DNA from: a virus
Virus record (IMG/VR): IMGVR_UViG_3300032236_000715
Location: 1 to 48,027 of that record
DNA length: 48,027 nt
Strand: one strand, 5' to 3'
Part shown: positions 7,967 to 16,248 of the stretch, one piece after another
Layout: every line of letters begins with the position of its first letter
Numbering within the stretch: position 1 is the first letter of the stretch
The notes under the pieces: model-generated
Databases searched by the model: none
Seen by the model: only the letters and a program-made list of their open reading frames with translations
Told to the model about the DNA's origin: nothing
Program-made: the position numbers and the translations under genes

Positions 7967-8035
7967 ATATTACAAAGGCTTTTTAAGAAAGCCGCTCGAA
8001 GAGTTCGGGCAGTATGGTAAGATTAGGAGAATATT

Positions 8036-8509
8036 ATGCCATCACTATTAGGAACATACGTAACCGCTAACTACGGTCGCATGACAGCTCAACAAACCTA
8101 CGCTGTAGGTGAGCCATTCACAAACTTTGGAACACGTCAACTACAAATCATCAAGGTTTTAGTTAGCGGTTCTAACACAGACTTCACAACAGCAAACGGC
8201 CAAACAGGTTCATATGCTGATTCAAACAGCTTGTTCAGCGCCGCAATCCGTGCTTTACAACAATTTGGTGAAGTATACGCAGTATACACACCAGTAGCTA
8301 CTGGTTTCATCGCAGTTGTAGCATTTGATACAGCTAACACAGCTGACAGCGGTAACGGCCCAAGTGCTAAAACACAAAACTTGGCACCAGACTTTACTGC
8401 AAACGGTTTAATCGAAGGTTCTATCAAAGCTGCCGTTGATTCAATCGCTTCAACAACATCTACAATCACTGTTACTGCACCAACAATCGCAATTGGTACA
8501 ACATTGTAA
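8036..8509 (+). CDS. Probable virion structural protein
   Basis: 157 residues, no Cys, rich in Thr/Ala/Gly/Asn. The ribosome site is TTAGGAGAATATT. The opening MPSLLGTYVTANYGRM is of a kind seen in small virion proteins of T4-like aquatic phages. An exact late promoter sits upstream and a strong terminator directly downstream, so it is a monocistronic late gene and probably abundant. The exact virion position is unknown. Confidence 0.55.
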   Translation: MPSLLGTYVTANYGRMTAQQTYAVGEPFTNFGTRQLQIIKVLVSGSNTDFTTANGQTGSYADSNSLFSAAIRALQQFGEVYAVYTPVATGFIAVVAFDTANTADSGNGPSAKTQNLAPDFTANGLIEGSIKAAVDSIASTTSTITVTAPTIAIGTTL

Positions 8510-8540
8510 TTTGTTTTAATTCTCAGGGATGGGAAGACTA

Positions 8541-8566
8541 AGCCTACTTTTATAGTAGGCTTTTTT
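8541..8566 (+). terminator. Strong rho-independent terminator
   Basis: AGCCTAC (8541-8547) pairs perfectly with GTAGGCT (8555-8561), with a seven-base loop and a following run of Ts. It ends the 8036 transcript. Confidence 0.85.
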
Positions 8567-8584
8567 ACGACTGTTAAATATAGC

Positions 8585-8986
8585 ATGGAATACAAGCTCT
8601 ATACACTAGTCGATATAACCCATACCGGACAATATAGATCCGAGATGGGCACAGAAGTTTTGCGTTGGAAAGAACAAAACTTTAATACGGTATTACAAAC
8701 ACTTGGAATACGTGCCAACATCAGCTACGCACACAGTCCTATGGTGTCTGAAGTTAAAGGTAGTCTTGTGGGGTTCGATACTGACAAGATTATTAGAGTG
8801 TGGCGCTTTGATTTTTATACAGAACGCGACTACTTGTTTGAAAAAGATGGAGATCCTGTAGGGCTACTTAAAGACGACTTTACTCTAGTTCCGTACATCA
8901 ATGGTTTGGATGAAGACATGACTCAAAAGTACGCAGTTTTCAATCCAGAGGATCCAGGCAAAAACATTGCTTTTTTTCAAAAGTAA
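8585..8986 (+). CDS. Conserved T4-like phage protein of unknown function
   Basis: 133 residues. The segments LVDITHTGQYRSE, RWKEQNFNTVLQTLGIRANI and VWRFDFYTERDYLFE, with GDPVGLLKDDF, match a widely conserved T4-like cyanophage and pelagiphage hypothetical protein as I remember it. No catalytic motif or membrane helix is visible. A GTTAAATA late-type box lies 8 bases upstream of the start. The gene probably belongs to the conserved phage core rather than to the accessory cargo. Confidence 0.65.
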   Translation: MEYKLYTLVDITHTGQYRSEMGTEVLRWKEQNFNTVLQTLGIRANISYAHSPMVSEVKGSLVGFDTDKIIRVWRFDFYTERDYLFEKDGDPVGLLKDDFTLVPYINGLDEDMTQKYAVFNPEDPGKNIAFFQK

Positions 8987-9076
8987 TAAATACAACATCA
9001 GGCAAACAAGGCAACATACATTTTTTAGGCAAATGCTCATATCAGGGCAGAACTTAAACTTTAATGGAGTGCCTCA

Positions 9077-9430
9077 ATGGCCACGGCAACAACGAAAAAA
9101 CCACGTACATCGGTAGAAGCAGTACCACAATTGGCAACTTTGCCAGAGCGTGTCGCCGTACTTGAAGTCAAAGTAAACAACATCGATGAAAAAATCGATG
9201 AGATGAAAGCTCACCAATCGGAAAACCACACAGGAATTCTAGAAGCATTAAAAGCAATGCGTGAAGAATCAACTGCTCAACACACTGAGCTAGCGGGTAA
9301 AGTTAAAGAATTACAAACAGTCAAAGACAAATGGATACGCTACAGCATGGTCGGCCTAGCATTTGCCGCTGGCGCTGGCTGGATACATGCTACTAACATT
9401 CAAGCAGTTTTAAAGATCTTCGGCCTGTAA
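9077..9430 (+). CDS. Coiled-coil protein with a C-terminal membrane helix
   Basis: 117 residues. Residues 20-90 are heptad-like (ERVAVLEVKVNNIDEKIDEM, ELAGKVKELQTVKDKW). They are followed by one hydrophobic helix (MVGLAFAAGAGWIHA) near the C-terminus. The topology resembles XhlA/haemolysin-like phage lysis or membrane-anchoring proteins. It stands alone with no endolysin beside it, so the lysis role is only a possibility. Confidence 0.5.
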   Translation: MATATTKKPRTSVEAVPQLATLPERVAVLEVKVNNIDEKIDEMKAHQSENHTGILEALKAMREESTAQHTELAGKVKELQTVKDKWIRYSMVGLAFAAGAGWIHATNIQAVLKIFGL

Positions 9431-9447
9431 TTCAGTTAAATACATGA

Positions 9448-10140
9448 ATGCAAGTCCAAGAACTATTCATAGATCCTAATCCACATCACCACGAGCTGAA
9501 CCCAGCTTTATGGGAAAACAATACCTTACGTAAAGAAGTAAGACACAAGCTATTACAAATAGCTAGACATTTTGCTGACTTTTTAAATGTGTCTAGATTA
9601 AATCTAGCAGATGTGACAATTAGCGGATCTAGTGCGGGATATAACTACAGTGACTACAGCGATATTGATTTGCATTTGGTAGTGCATACTAAAGGCGAAA
9701 ATGCTGAGTTATTTTCAGCTAAAAAGAATCAATACAACAGTACTTACAAAGTAGAACTAAAAGGTATCCCAGTAGAACTGTATGTACAACCAGCAGATCA
9801 AACACACCATAGTGCCGGTATCTATAGTGTACTTGATGATAAATGGATTAGCAAGCCTGAGCATACAGAGCCTACTATTGATCCAAAAGATATTAAAGCA
9901 AAAGCTCGTAATTATGCTGGTAAAGTTAATTCAGCAATTCGTAGTGGTGAACTCAATCGTTGCCGTGACGCAATGGAAGAACTTTATCGCCTACGTAAAG
10001 CAGGACTAGAAGCTAACGGCGAACAAAGTGTAGAAAACCTAGCTTTCAAGTTGCTCAGAGCTAGAGGGCAAATTGAAAAATTGCGTAAATACATACACAA
10101 ATTAGAGAGTGCTGAATTAAGCCTCGGAGAACAAAAATGA
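9448..10140 (+). CDS. MNT-like nucleotidyltransferase-fold protein
   Basis: 230 residues. The motif SGSSAGYNYSDYSDIDLHLVV (about residues 58-78) has the GS...DxD signature of minimal nucleotidyltransferases. IPVELYVQP supplies the third acidic position (Glu in VELYV). The C-terminal half is a helical bundle (SAIRSGELNRCRDAMEELYR, LLRARGQIEKLRKYI). Family members include aminoglycoside nucleotidyltransferases and the MNT antitoxin class that AMPylates HEPN toxins. No HEPN partner is visible here. Its TGA overlaps the next ATG (10137). Confidence 0.65.
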   Translation: MQVQELFIDPNPHHHELNPALWENNTLRKEVRHKLLQIARHFADFLNVSRLNLADVTISGSSAGYNYSDYSDIDLHLVVHTKGENAELFSAKKNQYNSTYKVELKGIPVELYVQPADQTHHSAGIYSVLDDKWISKPEHTEPTIDPKDIKAKARNYAGKVNSAIRSGELNRCRDAMEELYRLRKAGLEANGEQSVENLAFKLLRARGQIEKLRKYIHKLESAELSLGEQK

Positions 10141-10766
10141 AAATTAAAGACATATTAGGCGAAGACGATGTAAAGATGGAACCAGCGCCTTCTAACATGC
10201 AACAAGTTAAAAATGCTAACGGAGATGTTATCGCAACTGGCCCAGCTGATAAATTAGCCGCAGTACAACAAGCCGCCAAAGATGGTGTAGATTTTACTCC
10301 AGGTCTCGATCAGCAAACCAGTGAAGATCAAGAAGGCGATGCAAATCCCCGCACTAAAATGATTCATGCACTAGCACATAAAATGGGTTGGGGTGTTAGC
10401 GATTTAGAGTTATTAAAAGATCACGAGCTAGCGGCACTATATCGTAAGCACGGTGACATTGACGAAGTACAAAGTCCATTCCCAAGTCGTAACCCAGGAA
10501 CACCGGCCGCCGCAGATGCTGCCGCACAAGCCGCCGCACCACAACAACCACACCAAAGTGTAATGCCAAGTCGTAATGCTCCTACACAAGAAGCACACCA
10601 CGATTTAGTCAGTCAAGGCAATCACGATGTAGGCGGAGATGCTACTGATCGTTTTATCGATCAAGTTAGAGACAAGCGTTGGGAAAAAGCAAACAGAAAC
10701 GAAAGTGCTTCGTTGAAAGAAAGCGACCCACTATATAAGATGTTAACTATTGCTGGCCTAAAATGA
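10137..10766 (+). CDS. Ala/Gln-rich phage protein of unknown function
   Basis: 209 residues. It begins MKIKDILGED, like several small genes here. There is an N-terminal segment DVIATGPADKLAAVQQAA, a central helix (MIHALAHKMGWGVSDLELL) and a long disordered Ala/Pro/Gln stretch (about 118-150). Both ends are joined to neighbours by ATGA overlaps (10137, 10763), so 9448-11014 is a coupled set. It may be a virion or morphogenesis component; no family could be named. Confidence 0.5.
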   Translation: MKIKDILGEDDVKMEPAPSNMQQVKNANGDVIATGPADKLAAVQQAAKDGVDFTPGLDQQTSEDQEGDANPRTKMIHALAHKMGWGVSDLELLKDHELAALYRKHGDIDEVQSPFPSRNPGTPAAADAAAQAAAPQQPHQSVMPSRNAPTQEAHHDLVSQGNHDVGGDATDRFIDQVRDKRWEKANRNESASLKESDPLYKMLTIAGLK

Positions 10767-11014
10767 AAATAAGCGAACTAATAGTTGGAACAGTAGAACC
10801 TGAAGGCAAGAAGTTTGACTTGCTTTCTGGGTTTTATATTTGGACTACTAAAGAAGAAGATAAACTATTAGAAAAACTCAAAGACCCTATTAAACTAGGA
10901 CATCTAAGTGAGCACGATCAATTCAGAGTTCAGGCCTTGATTCGCAAATCACTAGTTACAAAAGTAGGCCAAGACAATCCTACAGTAGTAGCTAATAAGT
11001 ATTCAACTAAATAA
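10763..11014 (+). CDS. Small phage protein of unknown function
   Basis: 83 residues. It starts MKISELIVGTVEPEGKKFDL and has a helical, charged C-terminal half (HLSEHDQFRVQALIRKSL). The ATG overlaps the stop of the upstream gene. No recognised domain. Confidence 0.5.
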   Translation: MKISELIVGTVEPEGKKFDLLSGFYIWTTKEEDKLLEKLKDPIKLGHLSEHDQFRVQALIRKSLVTKVGQDNPTVVANKYSTK

Positions 11015-11075
11015 AAGTGCCAGTCGCGATGCGTCAACATCCACTGACTCTAACAGTTTATAGGAACTATCAGCA

Positions 11076-11528
11076 ATGTATTTACAACATTACGTCTACG
11101 CATACCTGCGAAAAGACAATACTCCATATTATATAGGTAAAGGCGTGAAAGATCGAGCGTATCATTCACACGGCAGAGTTCCGGTGCCTAAAGATAAAAA
11201 TAGAATTGTATTTTTAGAATGCAATCTTACTAACGTCGGTGCTTGTGCTATTGAACGCAGGATGATTCGATGGTATGGCAGAAAAGATCTAGGAACAGGA
11301 ATATTAATAAACATGACAGCTGGAGGTGACGGCTCATATGGGGTAAAGTGGAGTGCCGAAGCTAAATCAAGGTTTTCACAGACGAAAAAAACAGAGCTTC
11401 ATAAACTTGCAATTAGCAAAGCTAAAAAAGGTGTGCAAAAAGACCCTGGCCATAAAGAGAAAATTCGAGCCGCAATAACTGAATGGCATGCTCAGCGAAA
11501 GCTAAGTAAACAATATGAAGCAGTCTAA
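11076..11528 (+). CDS. GIY-YIG endonuclease, probable homing type
   Basis: 150 residues; ATG at 11076. The GIY-YIG core is visible as VYAYLR...PYYIGKG (residues 5-24), with Arg in KDRAYHS and Glu in the later helix ([12 protein letters not shown]). The C-terminal part ([29 protein letters not shown]) resembles NUMOD3 DNA-binding repeats. It looks like a free-standing homing endonuclease of the Seg type, which cuts related genomes lacking it. It sits between two conserved phage genes, and the next gene overlaps its 3' end by 14 bases. Confidence 0.8.
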   Translation: MYLQHYVYAYLRKDNTPYYIGKGVKDRAYHSHGRVPVPKDKNRIVFLECNLTNVGACAIERRMIRWYGRKDLGTGILINMTAGGDGSYGVKWSAEAKSRFSQTKKTELHKLAISKAKKGVQKDPGHKEKIRAAITEWHAQRKLSKQYEAV

Positions 11529-11973
11529 ATCAACAAAACCAAAAGCGAAAGTAATTAAAGAATTAGCTTCGCAATTTGAAGAAGAACTTAAAAGCACCTT
11601 GCCTATAAGTGTTTTGCCTAACGGCAACATCGCATATAAACAATATCTAATCAAGCATACCGCACAAGGTGATTGGGGAATCTATAAACGTACAGTAATG
11701 GACCCAATTGGTGTATTCTATCTTAAATCTAGTGCGCTTATGGCCGCTAAAGCCTATGATAGAAATGACTTGAACAAGATGTTTGAAATCAAACGTATGG
11801 ACACTGACTACAGAAATAGTCATTCGGACAGCTTGATTTTTGCTAATAATATTAAAAAAGCTAAGGATTTTGGCAGATACATTGTGTTGCTAAACAAATT
11901 AGAATACAGCCAGGAACGAACTGAGCATTTCAAGGAACAGATTTCCAGAATGTTTAAGTGGTCGTTTGTATAA
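11515..11973 (+). CDS. Conserved phage protein of unknown function
   Basis: 152 residues. It has a Lys-rich N-terminus and a segment ([27 protein letters not shown]) suggesting a small beta domain, then helices ([25 protein letters not shown]). The pattern of asking for a default node or image feature resembles other T4-like marine phage proteins, but no catalytic motif is seen. Its stop overlaps the late promoter at 11969. Confidence 0.5.
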   Translation: MKQSKSTKPKAKVIKELASQFEEELKSTLPISVLPNGNIAYKQYLIKHTAQGDWGIYKRTVMDPIGVFYLKSSALMAAKAYDRNDLNKMFEIKRMDTDYRNSHSDSLIFANNIKKAKDFGRYIVLLNKLEYSQERTEHFKEQISRMFKWSFV

Positions 11974-11976
11974 ATA
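11969..11976 (+). promoter_or_regulatory. T4-type late promoter, exact TATAAATA
   Basis: Exact TATAAATA followed by CACTATAG, 26 bases upstream of the gene at 12003. It overlaps the stop codon of the previous gene. Confidence 0.6.
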
Positions 11977-12002
11977 CACTATAGAAGCTTAGGGACACTA
12001 CC

Positions 12003-13010
12003 ATGCAAATTAGAGACATTTCAAAGCCAATCACTAGCAAACAGCTTAACGAAAGCCTTGCTAAGAACTTTGGCTACAAATTAAACTTAGAACAGTTTAC
12101 AACAGAACAACTATGTGACGCACAAAATAAATTGCGTACAAAAATTAGCCAGTTTGAAGTTAGCGAAAGCTACGAAGGTATGCAAAAGAATGTATCGTAC
12201 CAAAAAACTCGTGCTATGTTAGATTGCGTTAATCAGGCAATTTTAGAACGTGAAATGAACGAAGGCGCAAAACCTGACTTCCTAGATATGGACAAAGACG
12301 GGAACAAGAAAGAAGCTATGAAAAAGGCAATCAAAGACAAAAAGAAAAACAAGTCAGTAGAAGAAAATTACGTTAATGCTACATTCCGTTCTCGTGCAAG
12401 TCAATATTCAGTTCCAATGAGCTGGATTGACAATGCTATTCAAAGAGTTGAATTAGGCGAAAGCGATCGCAGAGAATTAAAGGCTGAACTATTAACTCGT
12501 TACGATTTAAATGAATCACAGGCTAGCTATGTATTGCTAGAAGGCGAAGAAGAAAAAGCTGAAAACATTATGGCCAGTAAGGATATGGTTGAACGTATCA
12601 CTGGTTGGTTAGAAGATACTGCTCAATTAAAAGCTGAACAGCTTTTAGAATTATTAGACTCTATAAGAGAAACACAAGGCAGTGATGTTGCTCAACAATA
12701 CCAAGATGCAGTTAAGCCTGCACTTGAATCATTATATGCCGCATTAGAACAAAGCCGTCAAGGCTTATCACAAGGCCTAGCACTATTATCAGGCGGTGAG
12801 GCTGCTCAATCAATGGGCTCAGGCGCTCCAAGCACTCCTTCAGTTCCAGGTGCTGAACCAGGAATGGGCGCACCAGGTGAAGAAGAAGCAGGTGCTGAAG
12901 CAGGAGAAGAAGAAGTTCCTCCACCAGAAGGCGCAGTAGGCAGAGAAAAGCGTGAAAGCGTAGACTACAGTCGTCGTTTAGGCATGCTACTTAACTCAAA
13001 AAAAAAGTAA
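12003..13010 (+). CDS. Probable virion morphogenesis protein, zero-frame product of a candidate -1 frameshift gene
   Basis: 335 residues. The N-terminal helical region (about 1-90) is followed by an EF-hand-like acidic loop (DFLDMDKDGNKKEAMKKA, about 93-110). A helical middle follows (LGESDRRELKAELLTRYDL), and then a Gly/Ala/Glu/Pro-rich flexible segment (about 262-310). The end is Lys-rich. It comes from a late promoter, which suggests a virion or scaffold role, but the family is not certain. The last codons are an A AAA AAG heptamer at 13001-13007 immediately before TAA. A 112-codon open -1 frame without a start codon follows (13007-13345). Slippage there would give a 447-residue product. 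Confidence 0.6.
   Translation: MQIRDISKPITSKQLNESLAKNFGYKLNLEQFTTEQLCDAQNKLRTKISQFEVSESYEGMQKNVSYQKTRAMLDCVNQAILEREMNEGAKPDFLDMDKDGNKKEAMKKAIKDKKKNKSVEENYVNATFRSRASQYSVPMSWIDNAIQRVELGESDRRELKAELLTRYDLNESQASYVLLEGEEEKAENIMASKDMVERITGWLEDTAQLKAEQLLELLDSIRETQGSDVAQQYQDAVKPALESLYAALEQSRQGLSQGLALLSGGEAAQSMGSGAPSTPSVPGAEPGMGAPGEEEAGAEAGEEEVPPPEGAVGREKRESVDYSRRLGMLLNSKKK
13001..13007 (+). promoter_or_regulatory. Candidate -1 ribosomal frameshift heptamer A AAA AAG
   Basis: The zero frame reads TCA AAA AAA AAG TAA. The heptamer A AAA AAG is the one used in E. coli dnaX. A perfect seven-pair stem (13037-13043 with 13052-13058, eight-base loop) follows after 29 bases, farther than a classical stimulator. 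The alternative is an undercalled 10-A homopolymer. Confidence 0.6.
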
Positions 13011-13345
13011 TTCAAACAATACGTGAATCAGTAGACCCCTTAGTTTTAACACTAAGGGCTCTACAATCCGCGGCCAACGATCAACACTCTGAAGCCCAAT
13101 TAACTTGGGATGCAATTAATCATGCAGGACAAAACTACGGTGCTCCTGACATTGACTATGATCGTTTTGCACAACGATTTGACACAGATCCAATTATCAA
13201 ACAACTAGTACAACGTTTTGACGGCCACGGTGTTGTTATCAAAACAGATAAGAAAGAACCAAAGCCAGGGCAAGGCGAACCAGTAGGTAAAAGTATGAAA
13301 GCTGGTGCCGCAATGGCCGCAACAAAACGAACAGATAAGGCTTGA
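13007..13345 (+). CDS. -1-frame C-terminal extension of the 12003 gene
   Basis: This open -1 frame encodes 112 residues and ends at TGA 13343-13345. It has no ATG, GTG or TTG until close to its end, so it cannot be made from its own start. The sequence is protein-like: DPLVLTLRALQSAANDQHSE, INHAGQNYGAPDIDYDRFAQ, then RFDGHGVVIK and a basic Gly/Pro/Lys tail (KEPKPGQGEPVGKSMKAG). It lies in a stretch otherwise empty of genes. The best reading is a frameshifted fusion domain. A homopolymer error in one continuous gene is the main alternative. Confidence 0.65.
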   Translation, partial: VIQTIRESVDPLVLTLRALQSAANDQHSEAQLTWDAINHAGQNYGAPDIDYDRFAQRFDTDPIIKQLVQRFDGHGVVIKTDKKEPKPGQGEPVGKSMKAGAAMAATKRTDKA

Positions 13346-13385
13346 CAACATAAGGTCATATAGTTTAATATACTGTATGACCTTA
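13342..13385 (+). promoter_or_regulatory. Sigma70-like promoter with a perfect 10-base inverted repeat
   Basis: TTGACA (13342-13347) is followed after 18 bases by TAATAT (13366-13371). TAAGGTCATA (13351-13360) and TATGACCTTA (13376-13385) are perfect reverse complements. The second arm contains the ATG of the nuclease gene (13377). The repeat could be an operator, or an RNA hairpin over the start if transcription begins upstream. Confidence 0.5.
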
Positions 13386-14093
13386 TTAACTGAAAGATAT
13401 AACTATACTCCTTTAAACAGAGAAAGTGTAGAAGGTAAGCGTTTATACGCAACACCAGACGGGAACAAGCTCCCAAGCGTCACAACAATCCTAGACAAGA
13501 CCAAGCCATTTGAAAAGGTACAAGCCTTAATGAATTGGAAAAAGGCTGTTGGCGAAAAGAAAGCACAAGAGATCGTTACTGAAGCGGCTAGTCGTGGAAC
13601 TAGGATGCACAAGTACATTGAAGACTACATTGTGCAAGGTACACTGAATGATCCTGGAACAAATCCATACTCGGTACAAAGCCACAAGATGGCTAAACAC
13701 ATTATTGAACATGGACTTAAAAATGTCAATGAAGTATGGGGTGTAGAAGTAGGCTTGTACTACCCTGGATTATATGCTGGCAGTACAGACTGTGTGGGCG
13801 TACATTTAAATGATCCAGCAATCATGGACCATAAGCAAACTAATAAGCCTAAAAAAGAAGAGTGGATCGAAGATTATTACTTACAAATGACTGCTTATGC
13901 TCTAGCACACAATGAAGTACATAAAACTAATATCCGCAAGGGCGTAGTGTTTATGTGCGTAAAACCGCCTGAAATTAAGCCTATGGTGTGGGGAGAACCC
14001 GCATATCAGGAGTTTATCCTAAAACCTGAAGATTTCGATTACTGGGAAAAACGCTGGTGGGATAGGGTGGAACAATACTACAGAGAGAACTGA
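13377..14093 (+). CDS. PD-(D/E)XK (RecB/Cas4-like) nuclease
   Basis: 238 residues from ATG 13377; a start 24 codons earlier would read through promoter-like sequence. Visible motifs are the helix with ASRGTRMHKYIEDYI (His motif I, about 73-87), GVEVGLYYPGLYAGSTDCVG (Asp of motif II), and AIMDHKQTNKPKKEEWIEDYYLQMTAYALAHN (DxK and the QxxxY motif, about 155-186). This is the RecB/Cas4-like exonuclease arrangement without iron-sulphur cysteines. It probably takes part in phage DNA recombination or host DNA degradation. A tail-spike gene follows. Confidence 0.75.
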   Translation: MTLLTERYNYTPLNRESVEGKRLYATPDGNKLPSVTTILDKTKPFEKVQALMNWKKAVGEKKAQEIVTEAASRGTRMHKYIEDYIVQGTLNDPGTNPYSVQSHKMAKHIIEHGLKNVNEVWGVEVGLYYPGLYAGSTDCVGVHLNDPAIMDHKQTNKPKKEEWIEDYYLQMTAYALAHNEVHKTNIRKGVVFMCVKPPEIKPMVWGEPAYQEFILKPEDFDYWEKRWWDRVEQYYREN

Positions 14094-14099
14094 TAAATA
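14092..14099 (+). promoter_or_regulatory. T4-type late promoter, GATAAATA
   Basis: One mismatch to TATAAATA, 21 bases upstream of the tail-spike ATG at 14121. It overlaps the stop of the previous gene. Confidence 0.55.
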
Positions 14100-14120
14100 T
14101 CCTATATAGAGGATATTTCC

Positions 14121-16046
14121 ATGGCTGTAGTCCAAATCTCGAGAATTCAAGTACGTCGCGGTAAAGCGAACAGTGGCACAGGTTTGCCACAACTAGCCAC
14201 CGGTGAGTTAGCATGGGCTATCGACACCCAAGAGTTATACATTGGTAACGGTGCAGTTAGCGAAGGATCGCCAGCTGTAGGCAATACTAGATTATTAACT
14301 GAAAACGATTTAAGTAGCTACAGCAACCTTATTGGTTTGTTGAGCTATACTTACAAAGTTAACGATGCGGCAATAACCACAGGACCAAGCGCCAACAGTC
14401 CTATTGCTCGTACATTCCAAGACAGATTAGACGATACTGTAACACTTGCAGACTTTGGTACAGTTGGTAATGGTGTAGTAGATGATACTGCGGCCTTACA
14501 ACGTGCTATTAACCAGTTGTTTTTAAACCCTAGCGAATTAGCACACGCCTATAACAATACATATCCTAGCGGTACACCTGATGCTGTGCGAGCACGTAGG
14601 GTATTAGAACTTCCTCCAGGAATTTATTCAATCTCAAGTACAATTTATGTTCCTAGTTATGCCACCCTACAAGGTGCAGGCGCTGACAAGACTATCATTT
14701 ACTACAACCCAACTGGATTATATGTAGGATCGACTACTAATAATAGTACTACAGTAACTTTATTCAGTGCAAGCACAAGTATGCTAGGTGCAACTATTGT
14801 AGGAACAAACATTCCAGCTAACACAACTATCATTTCAGTTATTCCAGGACAGAACGTTACTATTAGCACTCAAGCAACTGCAACGGGATCTAACATTAGT
14901 TTTACAATTTCATTAATAGGGCCTGCTATTCAGTTTGTTAATGATTCAAGCACCATTGGTAATCCAAGTCCTATTTCACAAACATTATATGTTACACAGC
15001 CACGCAATATTCACATGAGTGGTATTACTGTTCATAGTAGTAGCGGTAAGAATACTTGTATGCAACTAGATAGTGTTCGTGACAGCACATTTGAGAACTT
15101 GTTACTACAAGGTGACTGGGCCAACACTTACAATGCTAGATGTATTGGTATGACACTAAATGCTACCGGCGCTTTAGTAACTTGCGAACGTAACATCTTT
15201 AAAGATATTGTGTTCAGTAGTTTCAGTTACGGCGTATTTGCCAAGTATGATGCTATGAATAATGTATTTGAAAACTGTTACTTTAATGATGGCTTCCAAG
15301 GCATTAGCATGGGTGCTGGATCAAACGCAGTTACTGACGGACAACTATACGGCCCACGTCAAACACAAATTGTTAATTGTAAGTTTTACAACCTTAAACA
15401 AGAAGGTGTATACTTAGAACGCGGATACGGTAATAACGTAGTAGGTTCAAAATTTATCAACGTGGGTAACAATGGCGGTGGAAACATCACAGCTCAATTC
15501 CCACAAATATATTTTAAAACATTTGGTAACAACTGTACAGACACATACTCAGATAGAGCCGCAGACCTAATGACATCAAACTTAGGAACAACACCTTACG
15601 TTCCTGAAATGAGCGGACATGGTATCTATCGTAGTTTTGGATCAACTCAATTAACTTTGGGTAATCCAAGTAGCAGTATGTTCTTGTTCCGTTTACCGGT
15701 TAGTATGGACAACAATGGTAACCCTGTTGGATCAATTAACTACACTATCAATTACTTGTATCAAAGCTCAAGTCATAATTTTAGTCGCAGAGGAACTATG
15801 ACTATTGCCGCAAACATCGATGCAAGAAAAATACAATTGAGCGACGAATATGATTTTGCAGGCGCTGACAACTCCTTAGAAGCAACTGCGGTTATATTGG
15901 ATTTTACTGCTAACTTTTTAGACTTTAACGGGAACACTTATACAGGCGCTTCCGGACAAGTTCCATATTCAGTAGCTATTAAATTTACAAACAACTTGTC
16001 AGCAGAAGCTGGTTATTTGGATTTCAATTATACAGTCAATTTGTAA
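14121..16046 (+). CDS. Tail-spike protein with pectate-lyase-type beta-helix
   Basis: 641 residues. The head (residues 1-60) has the fibre N-terminal pattern IQVRRGKANSGTGLPQLATG and ELAWAIDTQELYIGNG. Residues about 108-125 read VTLADFGTVGNGVVDDTAALQRA, the hallmark of pectate-lyase-3 beta-helix spikes. Next come VLELPPGIYSISSTI and TLQGAGADKTII, then beta-helix rungs with NVFENCYF and NNVVGSKFINV. The last 130 residues are a separate beta domain. Such spikes usually bind or cleave surface polysaccharide. Active-site acids cannot be assigned by eye. Confidence 0.8.
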   Translation: MAVVQISRIQVRRGKANSGTGLPQLATGELAWAIDTQELYIGNGAVSEGSPAVGNTRLLTENDLSSYSNLIGLLSYTYKVNDAAITTGPSANSPIARTFQDRLDDTVTLADFGTVGNGVVDDTAALQRAINQLFLNPSELAHAYNNTYPSGTPDAVRARRVLELPPGIYSISSTIYVPSYATLQGAGADKTIIYYNPTGLYVGSTTNNSTTVTLFSASTSMLGATIVGTNIPANTTIISVIPGQNVTISTQATATGSNISFTISLIGPAIQFVNDSSTIGNPSPISQTLYVTQPRNIHMSGITVHSSSGKNTCMQLDSVRDSTFENLLLQGDWANTYNARCIGMTLNATGALVTCERNIFKDIVFSSFSYGVFAKYDAMNNVFENCYFNDGFQGISMGAGSNAVTDGQLYGPRQTQIVNCKFYNLKQEGVYLERGYGNNVVGSKFINVGNNGGGNITAQFPQIYFKTFGNNCTDTYSDRAADLMTSNLGTTPYVPEMSGHGIYRSFGSTQLTLGNPSSSMFLFRLPVSMDNNGNPVGSINYTINYLYQSSSHNFSRRGTMTIAANIDARKIQLSDEYDFAGADNSLEATAVILDFTANFLDFNGNTYTGASGQVPYSVAIKFTNNLSAEAGYLDFNYTVNL

Positions 16047-16063
16047 TATCAAACTCATAGACA

Positions 16064-16096
16064 AACAAAATAAATGCGTATATAATTTATTTTGTT
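16064..16096. repeat. 12-base perfect inverted repeat upstream of nrdA
   Basis: AACAAAATAAAT (16064-16075) and ATTTATTTTGTT (16085-16096) are perfect complements with a nine-base loop. It lies 18 bases after the spike stop and may act as a weak AT-only terminator or as an operator. The rest of 16097-16248 holds no other gene that I can support. Confidence 0.4.
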
Positions 16097-16248
16097 ACTA
16101 TGATAAAATATACACCGAACCTGGCTGAAATCCCTTCAAAACCCTACAAAAATCAAAGACTAAGATTATATCCTTGGTCGATATAGTCACCACTAAATAC
16201 TACCTAAACCGCGAAACACACAACACATTACAATTAAAAGAAAGAGCA

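Noticed and set aside
13037-13058. The stem after the first slippery site as a classic frameshift stimulator
   Set aside because: It begins 29 bases after the heptamer, whereas stimulators usually begin within about 10. It is noted but not claimed as part of the mechanism.
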